Source: Chloroflexota bacterium
Lineage (GTDB): Bacteria > Chloroflexota > Dehalococcoidia > Lucifugimonadales > UBA3495
Reading direction: 5' to 3'
Assembly: GCA_028874675.1 (NCBI GenBank)
Contig: JAPPJA010000285.1
Location: forward strand, 1 to 13,192
DNA: 13,192 nt
The notes below the pieces were generated by a model. That model made no database searches. It had not been told where the DNA came from and saw nothing but the letters and a program-made list of their open reading frames with translations. Below, piece after piece: positions 1-7,590 of this stretch; position 1 is the first letter of the stretch, and the number at the start of each line of letters is the position of its first letter. A program made the position numbers and the translations under genes.

Positions 1-1914
1 GCCGGAATAGAGCTGGTCCGAGAGATTGCGGCCAGCCTGGCCTCCCGTGTCGGCTGGGACTCGGCCGCCGCCGCCCTGGACGAGGGTTTTGGGCTGACCC
101 TGGTTGGCAGAGACGCCGCCAGCCAGGGAATCGTGGGGGCGCCGGTCTGGGAAGCTCCCTTCGTATCCCTGCCATTAACTCAGCTGGGAGTGTGGGTTCC
201 GGGCACCGCGGCGTTCCTGTTGGCCGCAGCCTGCATCTACGCCGCCTGGAGGGCAGTTCTCTCGTGGAAGGCAAAAGCCGCGTCGGTTGGCATCCCCGTG
301 GCCATCGCCTGGGCGGCAGCCCTGGTCCTGGTGCGCCCCATTGGCTCCGGCGCGGACCTGGCCATTGCCCTTGCGCTGGCAGTCCTTTCCTGGGCAGCGT
401 TCAAATACCTGGCCATACCCTGGCGACACACCTTTTTCCTGGTGTTTGCCTCCCTCGCCGTTGCCCTCACCTATTTGCTGCTGTTCCTTCCAGCGATCAA
501 GGTAGATGCCCTGCTGCTGCAAATACTGCCCGAAGGTGTGCAGGTTGCCAGCAGCAGCAACGCCATACCACTGAACATCCTGGTCGCTGCCGGAATACTG
601 CTGTTTATGACGCTGGCATCCCTGGCGGTTGGCCTGCGCTGGAAGGGAGGCGTGTGGCTCGGATGCGCCGCCATTTTCTGGGGGATCTGGGCTACCCTCT
701 ACACGACCTTCTTCACCAACCTTGCCGGGCTATTCAGTGGGACGTGGCAGGGCCTGGGATACTGGATCGCCCAGCAGGAGGTCGCCAGGGGCAACCAGCC
801 CTGGTATTACTACTTCGTCGGCCTGTCGGTTTACGAGTTTCTGCCGGTTGTAGTTGGAGTAATAGGAGCCGTCCACTTCGTCCGGCAGCGCGACCGTTTC
901 GGCATTGCCCTGGCCTTTTGGGCCGGCCTCAATTTCCTGGCTTACACCGTGGCCAGCGAGAAAATGCCCTGGCTGCTGGTAAACATCACTCTCCCCTTCA
1001 TTTTCCTGGCGGGCAAAGCCCTGGGAGAACTGGTGGACCACGTCCATTGGAGAAGGGTAGTTACCCTGGGCATGGCCGCAAATGCACTTTTTTGCCTCCT
1101 GGTTCCCGGCGCGGCCGTAGCGCTGGGGCTCTATTCTGCGCTCCGCTTCACCGACTCCCAGGGAGAACTGCCCTACGCGGCCGCGGTGACGCTCATTTTG
1201 TGCCTGGCCTTGGCCGCAACCGGGGCCTGGGCCGTCCGCCGGGCCGGCAGCATAGACGGGCCGGCCCTGGCGGCGCTGGGGGTCGCCGGCTTTCTCGCCA
1301 TACTGACCACCTGGACCGCCACCCAGGCCGCATATACCTACGACGATTCGCGAAGGGAAATACTCGTTTATGCCCAGGGAAGCTCCAACCTGAGGGACAG
1401 TTTCGCAGAGCTCGACGGCCGGTTCTTCGCCGACGCCGGCTCCCAGCTGGCCGCCAGGCCCGTTCGGATTGACTACGACACCTGGTATCCCCTTCAATGG
1501 TACCTGCGTCATATAGAAAGAGATGGTTTTGCCAGTTTCTCCTGCTTCCGTGACGAAGGGGGCCAGGACGGCTGCCTGGCCCCGGCGGCTGGCTCCCAGG
1601 GTTCAGCCCTGCTGGTCGCGTCCCACCATCGGCCATCCGGCTCCCTGGCGGGCTTTGACGAGTCCGGCCCCCGCCGGAATCTGCTTTGGTACCCGGAAAC
1701 CTACCGGCGCCCCGGTGAGGACCGCCAGTCCGAAGACATAATCGAGGAAATCAAAGAGGATTTGGCCTACTTCGGAGACGCGGCAACTTCAAGGGACAAA
1801 TGGCATCAAGCTTTGAAGTACTTCCTGACCCGGGGCATGGAAGCCGACTGGTTCAACTCGGAGTATTATACTTACCTGCGCCAGGAACCCGAACAGTCGG
1901 GGGACGGCCAGTGA
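1..1914 (+). CDS. TIGR03663-family GT-C-like membrane protein (5' partial)
   Basis: The reading frame is open from the first base, so the protein starts outside the window; a GTG at 133 lies in frame but nothing favours it as the start. The 637 visible residues contain about 12 hydrophobic segments and then a soluble tail of about 190 residues. The segment around residues 250-290 (SGTWQGLGYWIAQQ, ARGNQPWYYYF, VYEFLP) and the later ASEKMPWLLVN are hallmarks of the TIGR03663 family (Agl23-like, 'flippase activity-associated'), which is related to polyprenol-phosphate-sugar-dependent GT-C glycosyltransferases. The tail holds YDTWYPLQWYLRH, also typical. The N-terminal acidic motif expected in a GT-C enzyme is off the window, so catalysis cannot be judged. 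It is followed after 37 bases by a YbhN-type membrane protein, which suggests a joint role in moving or attaching a lipid-linked sugar. The family call is firm; the exact substrate is unknown. Confidence 0.85.
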   Translation, partial: AGIELVREIAASLASRVGWDSAAAALDEGFGLTLVGRDAASQGIVGAPVWEAPFVSLPLTQLGVWVPGTAAFLLAAACIYAAWRAVLSWKAKAASVGIPVAIAWAAALVLVRPIGSGADLAIALALAVLSWAAFKYLAIPWRHTFFLVFASLAVALTYLLLFLPAIKVDALLLQILPEGVQVASSSNAIPLNILVAAGILLFMTLASLAVGLRWKGGVWLGCAAIFWGIWATLYTTFFTNLAGLFSGTWQGLGYWIAQQEVARGNQPWYYYFVGLSVYEFLPVVVGVIGAVHFVRQRDRFGIALAFWAGLNFLAYTVASEKMPWLLVNITLPFIFLAGKALGELVDHVHWRRVVTLGMAANALFCLLVPGAAVALGLYSALRFTDSQGELPYAAAVTLILCLALAATGAWAVRRAGSIDGPALAALGVAGFLAILTTWTATQAAYTYDDSRREILVYAQGSSNLRDSFAELDGRFFADAGSQLAARPVRIDYDTWYPLQWYLRHIERDGFASFSCFRDEGGQDGCLAPAAGSQGSALLVASHHRPSGSLAGFDESGPRRNLLWYPETYRRPGEDRQSEDIIEEIKEDLAYFGDAATSRDKWHQALKYFLTRGMEADWFNSEYYTYLRQEPEQSGDGQ

Positions 1915-1951
1915 CCCTCCGTCCCTACCTTGTGGACAAAGGAAAGTCCGT

Positions 1952-3034
1952 TTGACACTCAAGAACTGGCGTCTGTGGCTCGGCATCGGAGTCAGCACGA
2001 TTTTCCTGGTGTTCCTCATCTGGACTATCGACCTTGACGACCTTGCCCGGGCCCTGAAGGAAGCCAACTACCTCTACATCGCCCCAGCAGTTTTCATCTA
2101 TTTCGTGGGAATCTACTTTCGCTCTCTCCGGTGGCGATACATCCTGTCTCCCCTTCAGGATATCGGGACCCTCCGGCTGTATCCCGTTGTGGTAATTGGA
2201 TACGCCGCCAACAACGTGCTGCCGGCCCGGGCTGGAGAACTTGTTCGCTCCTACTACCTGGCCCAGCGGGAGCAGGTCAGCGGCAGCAGCGCTTTGGCCA
2301 CCATTGGAGTAGAGCGAATCTACGACGCCATCACCCTGTTCACAATCAGCGTAGCCTCCGCCCTGATCCTGCTTCTCCTGGGGGTTTTCGGCGACGCGGC
2401 GGACAGGTACCGGGGCACCGGCATAGTCCTGGCCGCCATCGCCGGCGTCGCTTTGCTGGCGGGGCTGGCAGCTATTACCGTCATAGCCACCAACCCCCGC
2501 ACTCTGCCGGTCATCGACCGCCTGATTTCACTGTTTCCCGAGCGACTGAGGCCCAAACTCCGCGAGCTGGCTGCCCACTTCATCCAGGGCCTCAGTATCC
2601 TGAACTCGCCACGCCAGCACCTGGTTATGTTCCTGCTTTCCCTGCCAGTCTGGGCCGGCGAAATTGCCGTTTACCTTACGGTGGCATACTCCTTTGGTCT
2701 TCAGGACTACTTCGGCTCCCACCTGGCCCTCGTCCTTGCCATTCTCCTGGTAACGGCGACGTCAAATCTGTCCACAGCCTTGCCCATATCCATCGGTGGT
2801 ATTGGACCCTTTGAGCTCATTGCCCAGCAGACACTTGGTGTAATGGGTGTGGGGGCCGCCGTAGCCGCCAGCTACGCTTTGGTCGTCCACCTGGTGGCGC
2901 TCTGGCTGCCGGTAAACCTGGCCGGCCTGGCGTTTATGTGGCGCGAAAACCTCTCCCTACGCCAGTTGACCGCCGCCGCCAATGACGGGGCCCAACCGGA
3001 GACGGAGACAATCCAGCAAGGAGGCCCGGGCTGA
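1952..3034 (+). CDS. Lysylphosphatidylglycerol synthase TM-region / YbhN-like flippase protein
   Basis: This 360-residue integral membrane protein carries the PF03706 signature: RSLRWRYIL at residues 57-65, followed by GYAANNVLPARAGELVR at 83-99, then conserved GVERIYD and SIGGIGPFE. About eight hydrophobic segments are visible. There is no aminoacyl-transfer domain, so it matches the membrane-only branch of the family (AglD/YbhN type), often found with glycosyltransferases and thought to translocate lipids or polyprenol-linked sugars. The start is TTG at 1952: AAAGGAAAG at 1938-1946 gives a ribosome binding site five bases upstream, and no ATG or GTG in frame fits better. It ends in TGATG, sharing one base with the next gene, so the two are translationally coupled. 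The flippase role is inferred from the family and the neighbours. Confidence 0.9.
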   Translation: MTLKNWRLWLGIGVSTIFLVFLIWTIDLDDLARALKEANYLYIAPAVFIYFVGIYFRSLRWRYILSPLQDIGTLRLYPVVVIGYAANNVLPARAGELVRSYYLAQREQVSGSSALATIGVERIYDAITLFTISVASALILLLLGVFGDAADRYRGTGIVLAAIAGVALLAGLAAITVIATNPRTLPVIDRLISLFPERLRPKLRELAAHFIQGLSILNSPRQHLVMFLLSLPVWAGEIAVYLTVAYSFGLQDYFGSHLALVLAILLVTATSNLSTALPISIGGIGPFELIAQQTLGVMGVGAAVAASYALVVHLVALWLPVNLAGLAFMWRENLSLRQLTAAANDGAQPETETIQQGGPG

Positions 3035-4374
3035 TGCGAGTGGGAATAATTGGCGGGGGCGCCGCCGGCCTGGCAGCCGCCTATGAACTGACCGCCCAGG
3101 GGCACTTTGCCGAAGTTTTCGAGGTTGCTCCCTTTCTGGGGGGACAGGCCTCCACCTTCGACATTGGCGGCGGAAGACTTGAGCGGGGCTACCACCACCT
3201 CTTTGTCAGCGATACCGCTATCACAGAGTTGATTCACGAATTGGGGCTGGGCGAAAAACTGGCCTGGCTGGAATCCAGGGTAGGCGTATATCACAGCGGC
3301 CAGATTTGGGACTTTGCCACGCCCATGGACCTCCTGAAGTTCAAGCCCCTTTCCCTCGTCCAGAGAATCCGGTTGGGACTCCTCACTTTTGTCCTCCAGA
3401 AGACCAGGGACTGGCGCAAGTTTGAGGGCGTCACGGCCCAGGACTGGCTTACCCGCAACCTGGGCCAGGACATTTACCAGGCCATCTGGGAACCCATGCT
3501 GCGGGGCAAGTTTGGCGAATACTACGACCAGATCAGCATGACCTGGCTCTGGGGCAAGATCTACTTGCGGGTGGCATCCCGGGGAAAAACGCTGCAAAAG
3601 GAACGCCTGGGCTATCCCATGGGCAGCTTCGGCGAGGTATTCGACCGCCTGGAGGAGGTTATCTCCCAGCGCGGCGGGAGAATCCATCTGTCAGCCCGGG
3701 TCAACCGCATACCGGTGGAAGAAGGCGCGGCCACCGGGTTGGAGACCCAGCTTGAAGGGCAGGAGCCCCAGGCCAACCTTTACGATGCTGTCATCGCCAC
3801 AACGCCGTCGTATGTATTCACTCGGCTGGTGCCCCCGCTGCCCCGAGACTACGAGGAAAAACTCCTGGGTGTGCGGTACCTCTCCGCCGTCCTGGTGATT
3901 CTGGCCCTGGACCGGCCATTAACCGCCAAGTACTGGCTCAACGTGGCGGACCGCAGCCTTCCCTTCGTGGGAGTCATCGAGCACACGAACATGATCGACC
4001 CGTCCCTGTACGGGGGAAACCACATTGTTTACCTGACCAACTACACCCCCAGGGACAGCGAACTGTATTCCCGGTCCGGCGACGAATTGCTGGAGGATTT
4101 CATACCCCACCTCCAGAAGCTGAACCCGGACTTCAGGCGGGAATGGATTCGCGAGTACTACCACCATAAGGTGGACGGGGCGCAGCCCATCATCGGCGTG
4201 AATTACGGCAGCCAGATTCCGGACCACCGGACTCCAATCCGCAACCTGTACCTCGCCAATACTACGCAGATATATCCCGAAGACCGGGGCACCAACTATT
4301 CGGTCAGGATGGGGCGTGAAGTGGCCCGAATGGTGATGGAAGATCTGGGCCAGAACCCGGGTGACCTGCGATGA
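3034..4374 (+). CDS. NAD(P)/FAD-dependent amine-oxidase-like oxidoreductase (HemY/phytoene-desaturase superfamily)
   Basis: This 446-residue flavoprotein begins with a Rossmann dinucleotide site, GIIGGGAAGL (residues 4-13, GxGxxG), with an acidic residue at E30 and the LGGQAS loop at 35-40. At the C-terminus LANTTQIYPEDRGTNYSVR matches the second FAD-contact segment of the flavin amine oxidase family (COG1232-like). No membrane segment or signal peptide is visible, so it is probably cytosolic or membrane-peripheral. A strong AAGGAGG at 3018-3024, inside the end of the upstream gene, sets the ATG at 3034; the genes overlap by one base. Members of this family are called protoporphyrinogen oxidase or UDP-galactopyranose-mutase-like by automatic pipelines, but the context with a GT-C protein and a flippase-like protein points to modification of a polyprenoid or glycolipid. 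The substrate is not known. Confidence 0.88.
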   Translation: MRVGIIGGGAAGLAAAYELTAQGHFAEVFEVAPFLGGQASTFDIGGGRLERGYHHLFVSDTAITELIHELGLGEKLAWLESRVGVYHSGQIWDFATPMDLLKFKPLSLVQRIRLGLLTFVLQKTRDWRKFEGVTAQDWLTRNLGQDIYQAIWEPMLRGKFGEYYDQISMTWLWGKIYLRVASRGKTLQKERLGYPMGSFGEVFDRLEEVISQRGGRIHLSARVNRIPVEEGAATGLETQLEGQEPQANLYDAVIATTPSYVFTRLVPPLPRDYEEKLLGVRYLSAVLVILALDRPLTAKYWLNVADRSLPFVGVIEHTNMIDPSLYGGNHIVYLTNYTPRDSELYSRSGDELLEDFIPHLQKLNPDFRREWIREYYHHKVDGAQPIIGVNYGSQIPDHRTPIRNLYLANTTQIYPEDRGTNYSVRMGREVARMVMEDLGQNPGDLR

Positions 4375-4393
4375 TGCGCCCGCTGGTGCGTAC

Positions 4394-4402
4394 TGCTATA
4401 AT
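4394..4402 (+). promoter_or_regulatory. Extended -10 promoter for the small Tat-signal gene
   Basis: TGCTATAAT is a perfect extended -10 element (TGn plus TATAAT, the hexamer at 4397-4402). No good -35 hexamer is present at the usual distance, as is usual for extended -10 promoters. The predicted transcript start near 4409 leaves a leader of about 75 bases before the GTG at 4486. It lies 20 bases after the stop of the upstream operon. Confidence 0.6.
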
Positions 4403-4485
4403 GTCACCGACATTTCGAAAAGCGTAATGGAGCGATTCAAGCTAGTTCCTTCCTGTTTCACCCCTCAAATACACCGGAGTTACAA

Positions 4486-4701
4486 GTGCTAAGCAAGAAG
4501 TCCGAGGCAAACCAGGGCGGAGAGAGCCGCCGCAGCTTTTTGGCCAAAATGGGAGTGGGAATCGCCGCCATGGCCGGCGTTTCTGCAGGTCTCGTCAAGT
4601 TCGGCGGCAAGCAGGAATCTGGCGGGAATGAGTTTCCCGGTCCCGATTCCATATTTCATCCCGCCCAGGACCCCAGGCAGGATCCCCGCCGCCGGAGCTG
4701 A
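4486..4701 (+). CDS. Small twin-arginine (Tat) signal protein, 71 residues
   Basis: The start is GTG at 4486, with GGAG at 4476-4479 as ribosome binding site. The N-terminus has the Tat pattern SRRSFLAKMG (residues 14-23, matching S/T-R-R-x-F-L-K), followed by a short hydrophobic stretch, GVGIAAMAGVSAGLV. After about residue 40 the chain is short and polar (SGGNEFPGPDSIFHP) and ends in an arginine-proline-rich tail. No catalytic or cofactor motif follows the signal, so the product is either a small exported or membrane-anchored peptide or a partner for a larger Tat substrate, like the small Tat proteins next to formate dehydrogenase genes, although its tail does not match those. In the +1 frame a plausible coding stretch continues to a stop at 4745-4747, so the 3' end might be frameshifted. 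It is convergent with mutL, 42 bases away. Function unknown. Confidence 0.65.
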   Translation: MLSKKSEANQGGESRRSFLAKMGVGIAAMAGVSAGLVKFGGKQESGGNEFPGPDSIFHPAQDPRQDPRRRS

Positions 4702-4743
4702 CCGCAGTTTCTCCGAATACGGTGGTCACAACCTGGCCCTCAA

Positions 4744-6516
4744 CTAACGGCGACCGAACTCCCGCTCCATGTGATAGGAACTGAAGTGGATCAGCGTTGG
4801 CCTGCCGTGGGGGCACGTATGGGGATTATCCGTTAACTCCAGCTGTTCCAGCAGGGCCCGCATCTCAGGTTCCGTCATCGACTGGCCGGCGCGGATGGCG
4901 CTGTGACAGGCCAGGGTTGCCGCCACCGTGTCCTTTCTGTCCTTGATCACCTCTTCAAGGGCTACCATATCCAGCAGGTCCAGCAACGACCTGCCCGGAT
5001 CCTGGGTTGTCAGCACCGTAGGTACGGCCCTGACCAGGTAGCCGCTTCCCCCGAACTCCTCCAGGTCGAACCCGTAGTCTTTCAGGAAAGCGCGGTGCTC
5101 TTCCAGGGTGGCGACCTGCCCGGGGCTCAGTTCTATATGCGCCGCCGTCAACAGGGGCTGGGACTGGACCTCCTCAGAATCTGTTCGCCGGATGATGGCG
5201 TCATAGAGCACTCGCTCGTGGGCGGCATGCTGGTCAACCAGGTACATGCCGTCAGGGCTCTCGGCCACTATATAGGTCAACCTTACCTGCCCCACAACCC
5301 GCAACGCGGGAAGGGCCTGCTGCGGAGTCATTGCCGCCCCGGCAGGGCCAAATCCTTCAACTTCGGCCAGGCCGGCCGAGCTTCCCCAATTCTGGCCGGG
5401 CACGGCGGGCGTTGGCGCGCCAACTCTCCCGTCAAAGGGACTGCGAAAGAATCCGGGTGACCCAAGCCCTCCACTCTGTGGGATGGGCTGCCCGCTGGGG
5501 GCGGTGCGAAAGCCGCGTACCGGAGAATGGGCCACAAGGGCCCCCCGAACGGCTCTCTGCAGGGCCGAAAAGACGACTCCATCCTGGCGGAACCTTACTT
5601 CCCGCTTGGCAGGGTGGGAGTTGACGTCCACATCCTCATAGGGAACGCCGAGGTCCAACGCCGCCAGGGGATAGCGCCGCTCGGGAAGCATCCCCTGGTA
5701 AGCTTCCTCAAGGGCGAAGGTCAGCATCCGGCTCTGAATCCATCGCCGGTTCACGAAGAAGGTCATGTAGGTTCGATTAGCGCGGTGCAGACCCGGGTTT
5801 CCAATGAAACCCTGAACCCTGTAACCGGTTTCGGGGTCTTCCTCTGAGACCTCCAGCAGATTTGCCGCAACACTGGGCCCGTAAACTGCCACCGCCGCGT
5901 TCTCACCACTGCCGTCGCCCGGCGTGGCCAATGCCGTTCGTTCCCCAACCTTCAATGTAAAGGAAATATCCGGATATGCCAGCGCATATCGGACAACCAG
6001 GTCGTGGATGCGACCTGACTCGGCTGCCGCCGATTTTAGGAATTTTCTGCGGGCAGGCAGATTCCCAAACAGGTCGTCAACTCTCACTGTTGTGCCCGGG
6101 GGACAACCCCGGGATCCCAGTTTTTCCGTTTGACCCCAGTTGACTTCCGCCCGGCAACCCTCGTCGGCAACCGCCTCCCTGGTGGTCAACGACATTCGGG
6201 ATACGGCGGCAATGCTGGGCAAGGCCTCCCCCCTGAACCCCAGGGTGGGTATGGCGTCCAGAATTTCAATGGAGTCCAGCTTGCTGGTGGCGTGACGCTG
6301 GAAGGCCAGCGCAACTTCCTGGGCAGGAATGCCGGCGCCGTTATCGGTTACCTGGACCTGCTCGATTCCCCCGCCCTTAATCTCAATGGATACTTGGGTG
6401 GCCCCGGCGTCTATGGAGTTTTCCACCAGCTCCTTTACGACGGAAACCGGACGCTCGACAACTTCGCCGGCCGCGATCTTGCCGGCCAGTTCAGGGGAGA
6501 GCTGCCTGATGGGCAT
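4744..6516 (-). CDS. mutL: DNA mismatch repair protein MutL (endonuclease type)
   Basis: This 590-residue protein has a full GHKL ATPase domain: KELVENSIDAGA with catalytic E29 and N33, DNGAGI (D58 onward) and TLGFRGEAL (91-99). A proline/glycine-rich linker lies near residues 335-400. The C-terminal domain has DQHAAHERVLYD (428-439), ACH (536-538), CPHGRP (568-573) and a terminal FGR (587-589). These correspond to the DQHA(x)2E(x)4E, ACR, C(P/N)HGRP and FxR motifs of nicking MutL proteins, with E to D and R to H changes. It should therefore couple MutS mismatch recognition to strand incision without MutH. The ATG at 6516 fits the family's conserved N-terminus and has AAGGCAGG six bases upstream. 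It is the last gene of the - strand series, 81 bases after the HAD gene. Confidence 0.97.
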   Translation of the reverse strand: MPIRQLSPELAGKIAAGEVVERPVSVVKELVENSIDAGATQVSIEIKGGGIEQVQVTDNGAGIPAQEVALAFQRHATSKLDSIEILDAIPTLGFRGEALPSIAAVSRMSLTTREAVADEGCRAEVNWGQTEKLGSRGCPPGTTVRVDDLFGNLPARRKFLKSAAAESGRIHDLVVRYALAYPDISFTLKVGERTALATPGDGSGENAAVAVYGPSVAANLLEVSEEDPETGYRVQGFIGNPGLHRANRTYMTFFVNRRWIQSRMLTFALEEAYQGMLPERRYPLAALDLGVPYEDVDVNSHPAKREVRFRQDGVVFSALQRAVRGALVAHSPVRGFRTAPSGQPIPQSGGLGSPGFFRSPFDGRVGAPTPAVPGQNWGSSAGLAEVEGFGPAGAAMTPQQALPALRVVGQVRLTYIVAESPDGMYLVDQHAAHERVLYDAIIRRTDSEEVQSQPLLTAAHIELSPGQVATLEEHRAFLKDYGFDLEEFGGSGYLVRAVPTVLTTQDPGRSLLDLLDMVALEEVIKDRKDTVAATLACHSAIRAGQSMTEPEMRALLEQLELTDNPHTCPHGRPTLIHFSSYHMEREFGRR

Positions 6517-6540
6517 GAGGAACCTGCCTTGCCGCTAATT

Positions 6541-6561
6541 GTGCCCCAGAGGCACCGGGGC
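6541..6561 (-). other. Stem-loop in the HAD-mutL intergenic gap
   Basis: The 81-base gap holds two mutually exclusive short stems: GTGCC 6541-6545 with GGCAC 6551-6555, and GCCCC 6543-6547 with GGGGC 6557-6561. Just upstream on the - strand is a TATAAT hexamer without a recognisable -35, which could be a weak mutL promoter. There is no uridine tract, so this is not a clear terminator. It could be a leader structure or a processing site; function unproven. Confidence 0.3.
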
Positions 6562-6597
6562 AGGATAATTATAGCTTCCGGCGGCAATTCCGGGGGT

Positions 6598-7035
6598 CTA
6601 AAAGAGGGGAAGGACGGTGCCCTTGGCCTTGTACTGAGTGTCTTCAGAGGTGCCATCACTGGCGAAGTCGCACACTATCCGATATACGCGGTCCATCTGC
6701 TGGTCCACATTACGCGCGAAAAAGTAGGGAGGGACCCAGGCGCCGCCAAAGGCAGCGACAACTTCCGGGTAGTCGTCAATGACAAACTCGGGCTCGAAGG
6801 GGATTTTCAGCTCTTCCAGTCGTTCGTGGAAGTGGTTGGTGGGTTTTTCATAGACTCCGCTGACAAAGTGGCCCAGTTCATGCTTCTCAATTACTTCCCA
6901 CCGTTCTCCCATTCCCGACCAGATGTAGATTTCGTGATTGTCATCCAGCAGCCTTTGAAATACTTCCTTGGTTCCCGGCCGCAGGGTGTCATCCAACCCC
7001 AGGATGGTGTAATCGACATCGAAGAAGATTTTCAT
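6598..7035 (-). CDS. Small HAD-superfamily phosphatase-like protein
   Basis: This 145-residue protein has all four HAD motifs and no room for a large cap domain: motif I DVDYT (D6 nucleophile, D8 acid/base, T10), motif II WSG (S40), motif III lysine in YEKP (K64) and motif IV IDDYPE (D87, D88). It is thus probably an active Mg2+-dependent phosphohydrolase; the substrate cannot be told. Residues 98-106 (GGAWVPPYF) are a distinctive C-terminal segment. The start ATG at 7035 places motif I at the extreme N-terminus, as usual, although the ribosome binding site is weak. A good promoter lies about 35 bases upstream, and mutL follows after 81 bases, so it may be cotranscribed with mutL. The family is firm, the role unknown. 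Confidence 0.88.
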   Translation of the reverse strand: MKIFFDVDYTILGLDDTLRPGTKEVFQRLLDDNHEIYIWSGMGERWEVIEKHELGHFVSGVYEKPTNHFHERLEELKIPFEPEFVIDDYPEVVAAFGGAWVPPYFFARNVDQQMDRVYRIVCDFASDGTSEDTQYKAKGTVLPLF

Positions 7036-7075
7036 GGTATGACGCCCGTCTCCCCAGCATTAAATCGCACCAAAG

Positions 7076-7103
7076 ATTATCACAAAAAATGATATGTTGG
7101 CAA
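7076..7103 (-). promoter_or_regulatory. Sigma70-type promoter for the HAD gene (and perhaps mutL)
   Basis: On the - strand the sequence reads TTGCCA (7098-7103), a 16-base spacer and GATAAT (7076-7081) preceded by TGT, giving an extended -10. Each hexamer matches five of six consensus bases. Transcription would begin near 7069, leaving a leader of about 34 bases before the ATG at 7035. Confidence 0.6.
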
Positions 7104-7590
7104 TTCCAAGATTAACAACTTTGCCCATGATGGTTGGGGGGGCTTCTGGCCCAATGGACTTCCCCCATAAAATAGGGGCAAGGCTGACAATAAAGGATAC
7201 CCTTTAGAATCATTCACGCATGGTGCGAGCCAAACCATGGGCGATTCCCCTTGGAGAGTCTCTCAAGTTTCCAATGGGAGTTCCTGGCAGGAGGCGCGGC
7301 AACAAATCGCAAGAGGCCAGAGTTGGTGGGATTCTCGTGCCACCCTGCTCCGACAAACCGGCGATTGCCGGCGTGACACCAGCCTTGCCGCGCTTGACAG
7401 GTCTATTTTCTCGGCATTGCCGGATACCGACGCCGACCGAATTACGCGTGGCCGGCCACGGCAAACCATCAACCCCGAACCGTTACGGTACGTTTGCCGA
7501 ATCTGAAGAAGGGCCGGCTCAAGCCGTTGCCCTTGCCGGCAAGACGCCCCATCCCTTTTGCCCCTTCACGCCTGCAGTCGCAGGAGACCG
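7104..7590. other. Gene-free stretch with a cluster of GC-rich palindromes
   Basis: No reading frame here has a convincing start, codon pattern or recognisable motif; the longest (7220-7630, +) runs into the 3' end of the ArsC-family gene. The stretch contains a CCCC/GGGG stem (7163-7166 and 7175-7178), GGTGG/CCACC (7325-7344), CCGGC-gatt-GCCGG (7358-7371), the perfect palindrome CGTGGCCGGCCACG (7447-7460), ACCGTTACGGT (7479-7489), CTTGCCGGCAAG (7532-7543) and CCTGC-agtc-GCAGG (7571-7584). The last lies just after the stop of the ArsC-family gene on the - strand but has no uridine tract. The set resembles REP-like extragenic repeats or decayed repeat sequence. Confidence 0.5.

Noticed and set aside
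730..1512. A 260-residue ORF on the - strand
   Set aside because: Antisense to the TIGR03663-family gene; low-complexity Gly/Gln-rich translation typical of a shadow frame.
6130..7092. A 320-residue ORF on the + strand
   Set aside because: It lies antisense to mutL and the HAD gene, whose motifs are complete; a shadow frame of GC-rich coding DNA.
7325..7584. CRISPR array
   Set aside because: The palindromes differ in sequence and spacing; no direct repeat of constant length with unique spacers and no cas gene.
7571..7584. Rho-independent terminator of the ArsC-family gene
   Set aside because: The CCTGC/GCAGG stem has only five pairs and no uridine tract follows on the - strand.
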